Assembly (NCBI GenBank): GCA_037953625.1
Contig: CM075655.1
Coordinates: 72,381,501-72,445,500 of the forward strand
Direction: 5' to 3'
Source of the DNA: Crotalaria pallida
Lineage: Eukaryota; Streptophyta; Magnoliopsida; Fabales; Fabaceae
Length of the DNA stretch: 64,000 nucleotides
The notes beneath the pieces are model-generated. The model had not been told where the DNA came from, searched no databases, and saw nothing but the letters and a program-made list of their open reading frames with translations. Positions within the stretch are counted from its first letter, which is position 1; each line of letters begins with the position of its first letter. A program made the position numbers and the translations under genes. Positions 59,838-64,000 of this stretch are shown piece after piece.

Positions 59838-60889
59838 TGATGAGCATTTTATTTCCCATTATTCCTTGCATTATTTTACTCCTATTATTGATACTTGTTG
59901 CCCATTTGACATTGTTTAGCTTGATTTTGTAATTTAGAGTTTATTGGACTAATATTCCGAATATTGTTTAATTTGGGATTATTTGGCCTAATTAATTCTA
60001 TTTCTATTTTCAGGTCATATGTGGCACAAGGATACTATGGGCATTTTTGGAAATGAAGATTGAAGTATTGAAGTGAAGATTATAATTTGCATTTAGGTCC
60101 CTTTTTAGTTGTAATTTTCAGAATAGTGTTTCTTAGGACTTGGGCCCATGTTTTAGGCCCATTTTGTGACTAGAAAGAAGGGAAATTCGTGTAGACATGA
60201 GACCACACTCCCATTTCAGATTTCTCACTCTCTCTCTAGGTTAGAACTTCTCTCTTGGCTCTCCCAAGTGGTGGTGGCTGCTAGGGTTTTGTTCTTCCCC
60301 CTTTCTACCGTTTTTCTTGATTTATGACCATGGAAGGCTAACTTCAAGGGTTAATCCCTTTGGTATTGTATCACTTACTCATGAGCTCTTGTTCTTAATG
60401 CTATTTCAATTTCTCTACTGTTTTCGTGGTTTATCTCTATTTATGGTTCGCTTAGTTATATTTATTAGCGATAATCCATGAGTGTGAATGCTTAATTTAT
60501 GCTAACTCGTAAAAATCCCATGCTTTGGTTTCTGATGCTTAATTAGAAGCTAGGGTTTTGGGGTGAGAACTGAATTTTCGCTTAGTATTTAGGTCTCGCG
60601 ATTTGGACAGAGGAGAGGAGAGGAATCGATCTTTAGTGAGCTAGGATTGAGTAATGTGCGTAGCCAAAGGGGTTTGCCCGCTTTTGTTTCTGATTTTGTT
60701 AGTTTTAATATTCTGTTTATGTATTGTTCTTCACAATTGTTACACACAAACCCCCCCCCCCCCATTTTACTGCACACTACTTTTTTGATACTTGGCCTAG
60801 ACCGATATTCGCTGGGAAACGACCTAGGATCACCTTCCTAGTACTACAGAATAAACCCCTTTTATTTTGATCGGGTGCGACCTCGATCA
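59838..60889 (+). repeat. 3' LTR of the Athila element
   Basis: 1052 bp, TGATGAGCATTTTATT to GACCTCGATCA, followed by the duplication GTATG. Confidence 0.92.
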
Positions 60890-60894
60890 GTATG

Positions 60895-60901
60895 AGCTAG
60901 G
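60895..60901 (+). repeat. 3' LTR of the LARD, third segment (7 bp seen)
   Basis: AGCTAGG corresponds to AGCCAGG at 34777-34783. The copia element at 60902 interrupts it. Confidence 0.6.
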
Positions 60902-62443
60902 TGTTGGAGTGTGCCCTAGAGGCAATCGTATTTTCTCTTTTACTTATACTTATTTCATGTTTATGGATTATTACTATTAATAATAATGAGGCATTTCATT
61001 TATTATATTTATGCTTTAATTGTTTAATTAAAATAGATGTAATAAAGTCCTTAGGATTATAAGTTCAATGTCATAAGAATATCAAGTACATGACTTGATA
61101 GTGAGATCTTATTGATTGATAATTATCCTTAAAGATTCCCTAGTCGAGTATTATAGTTAATAAGGACAACTATAATACATCGAGACTAGTATGTGGCAGA
61201 CTGATGACCGTATCTCACCGGTCATGGATATGGGATATCAAGTCTTCACGTAAGTACACATTGGGACAATTGTGTATTGGATTGACCCGCCATGAGAATG
61301 CTACATGGTTTATTAAGTGAGTGTCATAAGTGATTCTCATAGTGACAATGGTGTACATGGTCCTTCGACCTGAAGTCGCTACGGTTTCCAACATGAGGAA
61401 TTATATGCTTTCACGCAATCAAACGTCATCTTTAACCAGGTGATCATAACGGTTGTAGTCGGGTATATGACAAATCATGTAGAGGGATGTGAGTGACGTA
61501 GATGGGATTTGTCCTTCCTTATCAATAGGAATTATATCTCTGGGCCCCTTGATTGAGTGAGACGGTGAAATGTATGGCCATACTCAAGACAGTCAATATG
61601 AGATATTGACGAGACTTGTTTAGACGCGTCTACTCAGGGATCAAGAAACCATAGGTTACACTATTCATGGGTGACACGTTCCATGCCATGAGTGTAACTA
61701 TGATATTTGTTCAAAGGGATTAAACTTACACATGTTCATTGGTCATAGTAAAAGGTTTAGTCAAATCACAGACATTCCTGTCACTTGGGTAGCAATGATG
61801 TGTTGCTAGATACCGCTCATTGCTTGTAAAATTAAAATGTGATTTTAACATTACTGCCAACGTTACAGGAACCTATAGGGTCACACACTGAGAGCAGATA
61901 AAATTGGAGATATTACATTTGATAAAAATACAATAGTTGTATTTTTATAAAATTAAATCTTTCTGATATGATTAAGATATGATTCGTTTTATCTTTATGT
62001 ATAAGATATAAATTTGATTTTATCTTCTACATATAAGATAGAATTCGAATTTATCTCCTAAAAAAAGCCCAACCAGTTGGTCTGATAATATTATAAATAT
62101 AATATTATTAGCTTTAGGGGAAGTAGATGTGTGAGACACAGAACGGTAACCCTAGCCGTCATATCAGAGAGTGAATGATACACAGACTCTCTCTTCTCTG
62201 CTAGCATTGAGAAGAGAGACGTGACTCCAATTAGGAATTTGTTCGTGTGGATACCAATAGAGGCACAACACATTGATGTGCTCGTGATTGATGAAGCGTT
62301 CGTGATAAGATTCGTTGGTCTCCTCTTCCTTGCAAAAGGTAATTTTATTCCCTATCTCAAATCATGCTTTCACATGGATCCTGGATGGAAATAGGATATA
62401 TTTATTTATTTTTTTCGCTGCGTTTGTCGCATCCTATTGCCTA
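60902..62443 (+). repeat. 5' LTR of the copia element
   Basis: It aligns in reverse with 41891-43425. A TATA box (TATAAATA) is near 62092-62099. The last bases of the LTR (after CCTA) are missing compared with the solo LTR, which ends CCTAACA. Confidence 0.85.
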
Positions 62444-62454
62444 TATCAGAGCCA
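62444..62454 (+). promoter_or_regulatory. Damaged primer binding site of the copia element
   Basis: TATCAGAGCCA is the 3' part of a tRNA-Met PBS; its first bases (TGG) and the LTR end are lost in a small deletion. Confidence 0.65.
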
Positions 62455-63887
62455 CTTGCGAAACCATGATTTGATTATTTTTGATTAAACATGTTTTAAT
62501 ATATTATAATATGTGATTAATCGAAAATTAAAATTAAAAAAAAAAAAAAAACTGCAAAAGGCCGTATGAACCAGCCGTATGAACACAAAGTCTAAACCCT
62601 TGTTGCGCTATACATGTTCAAAACGTTGGCATGTGTAACCCAATTTGGCATCCAAAACTTATATGTTTTATACGGCCTATATGAAATCCAATTTAAATTT
62701 CACTGATTCCAATTTGGCATGCACATGATTGAATCCTTGAGGGAAGGTTCATGCGGCACAAGCGGAATGGTCATACGTTATTATTTTTATTTTTATTTTT
62801 TTATCAAGAGTTGATACGTTATTATCAAGAGTTGATAAAATATATTTTTTTTTTAATTCGTAACAAACATAAATTTAATATAATAATAATTTATTTTATT
62901 TAATATGTTGTTTGTTGTATAGTGAATGGTCATGGCCTCTTAGATCGTTTCGCGTTTTGTGTATGTTTTATTTTCTTTTGGTTTATTTTTAAATACGGCA
63001 TGTGTGTCGTGCCTCTCTCCATATTCAATATGTATTTCTTTTCTCATCTAAATCCCCTCATGAACGAGGTTTCTATTTGTTATATTTTTATTAAAAATTG
63101 CGAAAGACTTGAAGATGAAAAGGAAAGGAGATTTAAGGAAGGCTCTTGGAGAAGGACCGGTGCATACATTCAAGGAATGCTCTTGGAGAAGAAGCTATGC
63201 GTTTAGGATCTTTGTATTAATTCACTCATTGGCTTGGGTGAATTAGTTTTTCTAGGCCATGACCATATCACGTAGTTTATAATTATAGTATGTATGTGAT
63301 GCATGTTATTGTTATAATGTATGTTAATGTAAGATAAAATAGGTGAGATCACTTAAATATAAAACCCCTCAAACTGAAATATTAAGTTATATGTCTTCCA
63401 ATGCTTGACACTCGTCTTGATTGATGTCGTTTTGAATGTGGGTCTGCTAAAGTAGAGTACGTTTATCTACATTGGTCAGACGCGAAGGAATAAATGTAAT
63501 ATTCGTTATGTCAACCATTGGGTCTAACTTAAATGGATAATTCAATAGGATTGAAGATCTATAGGCAAAAGAATTGGGTATAAATTAATAAGTTAATTTT
63601 GAATAAATGTTATTCACCCAATTGATCCAAGAGTCACATGAGATGTGATTGGGAAAGTGTTCCTTACCTAAATAATTAAATTATGGGAGATCAACTAAAG
63701 TTTGACTCATAATAAGATGAAATATGGATCTTGGTCCCACTAGAAAATCTTACGCTGAGATTTTCCGAGTCAATATTGAGGGTTATTGATTTGAGGAAAA
63801 TAGTGGGAGTAATATTTAATGAAAGTCCTTATTAAATATTTAATAAACATGATTTTAATTCTGCTTTTATTTTGTTGTTAGATCACC
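62455..63887 (+). other. Copia leader, no supported gene
   Basis: About 1.4 kb, long for a copia leader. It contains an A-run at 62536-62550 and a 94-codon open stretch (62922-63206) that I do not recognise. Confidence 0.5.
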
Positions 63888-64000
63888 ATGGCTTCAAACA
63901 ATTCAAATAACTTATCACTGCGATCGGTCCTTGAGAAGGACAAACTGACGGGAATTAATTTCCTGGACTGGTATCGAAACCTAAGGATTTTCCTTAGGAA
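63888..64000 (+). CDS. Copia GAG, N-terminus, cut by the window edge
   Basis: The first 37 codons read MASNNSNNLSLRSVLEKDKL, followed by a TG-NFLDWYRNLRI-type segment. This is the usual start of copia gag polyproteins (gag pre-domain with the conserved W-x-x-N-L). The ATG has a favourable context (CACCATGG). No stop occurs before the edge, so integrity of the rest is unknown. Confidence 0.8.
   Translation, partial: MASNNSNNLSLRSVLEKDKLTGINFLDWYRNLRIFLR

Larger units (their letters stand above)
43894..60889 (+). mobile_element. Athila-type Ty3/gypsy element, nearly complete, split by a gag-only copia pair
   Basis: Exact GTATG duplications flank it at 43889-43893 and 60890-60894. LTRs are 43894-44947 and 59838-60889, with roughly 20 differences by eye (about 2 percent), so insertion was recent. 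A tRNA-Asp-type PBS follows the 5' LTR. Pol order is protease, RT, RNase H, integrase, as in Ty3/gypsy. Defects: most of N-terminal gag is absent, three in-frame stops interrupt gag-pol (TGA at 47514, TAG near 47739, TAG at 57285), and an 8.1-kb insertion removed the RT catalytic box. No envelope-like ORF is seen between pol and the 3' LTR. Confidence 0.93.
34095..60901 (+). mobile_element. LARD-like Ty3/gypsy element with 5.8-kb LTRs, 3' LTR split by later insertions
   Basis: The 5' LTR is 34095-39919, the interior only 39920-41663 (1.74 kb, non-coding), and the 3' LTR starts at 41664. Segments of the 3' LTR are 41664-41890, 43426-43893 and 60895-60901; the rest lies beyond the window. Together these cover the first ~700 bp of the LTR in order, with no gap. 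ACACT at 34090-34094 is the left target duplication; the right one is not in view. PBS (tRNA-Met) and the tail CTCGAGGACGAGAAATCTTC-AAGTTGGGGAGAA identify a Tekay/Del-type chromovirus derivative. Without gag-pol it would depend on a helper. Confidence 0.85.
60902..64000 (+). mobile_element. Copia element, 5' half only, runs off the window
   Basis: The 5' LTR (60902-62443) starts TGTTGGAGTGTGCCC. It is followed by a damaged tRNA-Met PBS, a 1.4-kb leader and the start of gag at 63888. It inserted in the 3' LTR of the LARD; CTAGG (60897-60901) is the likely left target duplication. The LTR is the same family as the solo LTR at 41891-43425, so two copies of this family hit one LTR. Confidence 0.85.

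Overview
This 64 kb window comes from a plant nuclear genome, most likely a legume or a close eudicot. It has one intron-bearing plant gene, AT-rich flanks with MITEs and SINEs, and then about 52 kb of nested LTR retrotransposons. The legume guess rests on the TIR motif of a MITE at 5083-5602 and on general repeat style; it is inference.

Left part (1-12016). A partial LTR on the minus strand (1-928) is followed by AT-rich intergenic DNA and two MITEs. Then comes the only recognisable host gene, a seven-exon DHHC protein S-acyltransferase of the PAT13/PAT14 type (6117-10094, 326 aa). Its first intron holds a Stowaway-like MITE and a second TIR element with a SINE nested inside. Another SINE with a perfect 13-bp target duplication lies downstream at 11606-11774.

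Middle part (12017-34094). A 2.6-kb solo LTR (12017-20234) is split by a 5.6-kb solo LTR (12224-17857); both have 5-bp target duplications. A third solo LTR is at 20417-22328. An Athila-type non-autonomous element (22375-29957) carries one unknown ORF and three tandem copies of a 1.28-kb block that includes its polypurine tract. It sits in the 3' LTR of a minus-strand, coding-empty Ty3/gypsy element (29958-34094).

Right part (34095-64000). A plus-strand LARD-like Ty3/gypsy element with 5.8-kb LTRs and only 1.74 kb of non-coding interior begins at 34095. Its 3' LTR (from 41664) is broken by a copia solo LTR (41891-43425), by a complete Athila element (43894-60889, target duplication gtatg), and by a copia element that runs off the window (60902-64000). 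The Athila pol gene is itself split by a tandem pair of copia elements that encode only GAG (48083-56225).

The nesting gives an insertion order: minus-strand gypsy element, then the LARD, then Athila and the copias, then the gag-only pair inside Athila. All retroelement reading frames that can be judged over their length are broken by stops or deletions. No cellular pathway links the elements; the only gene likely to serve the plant is the acyltransferase.
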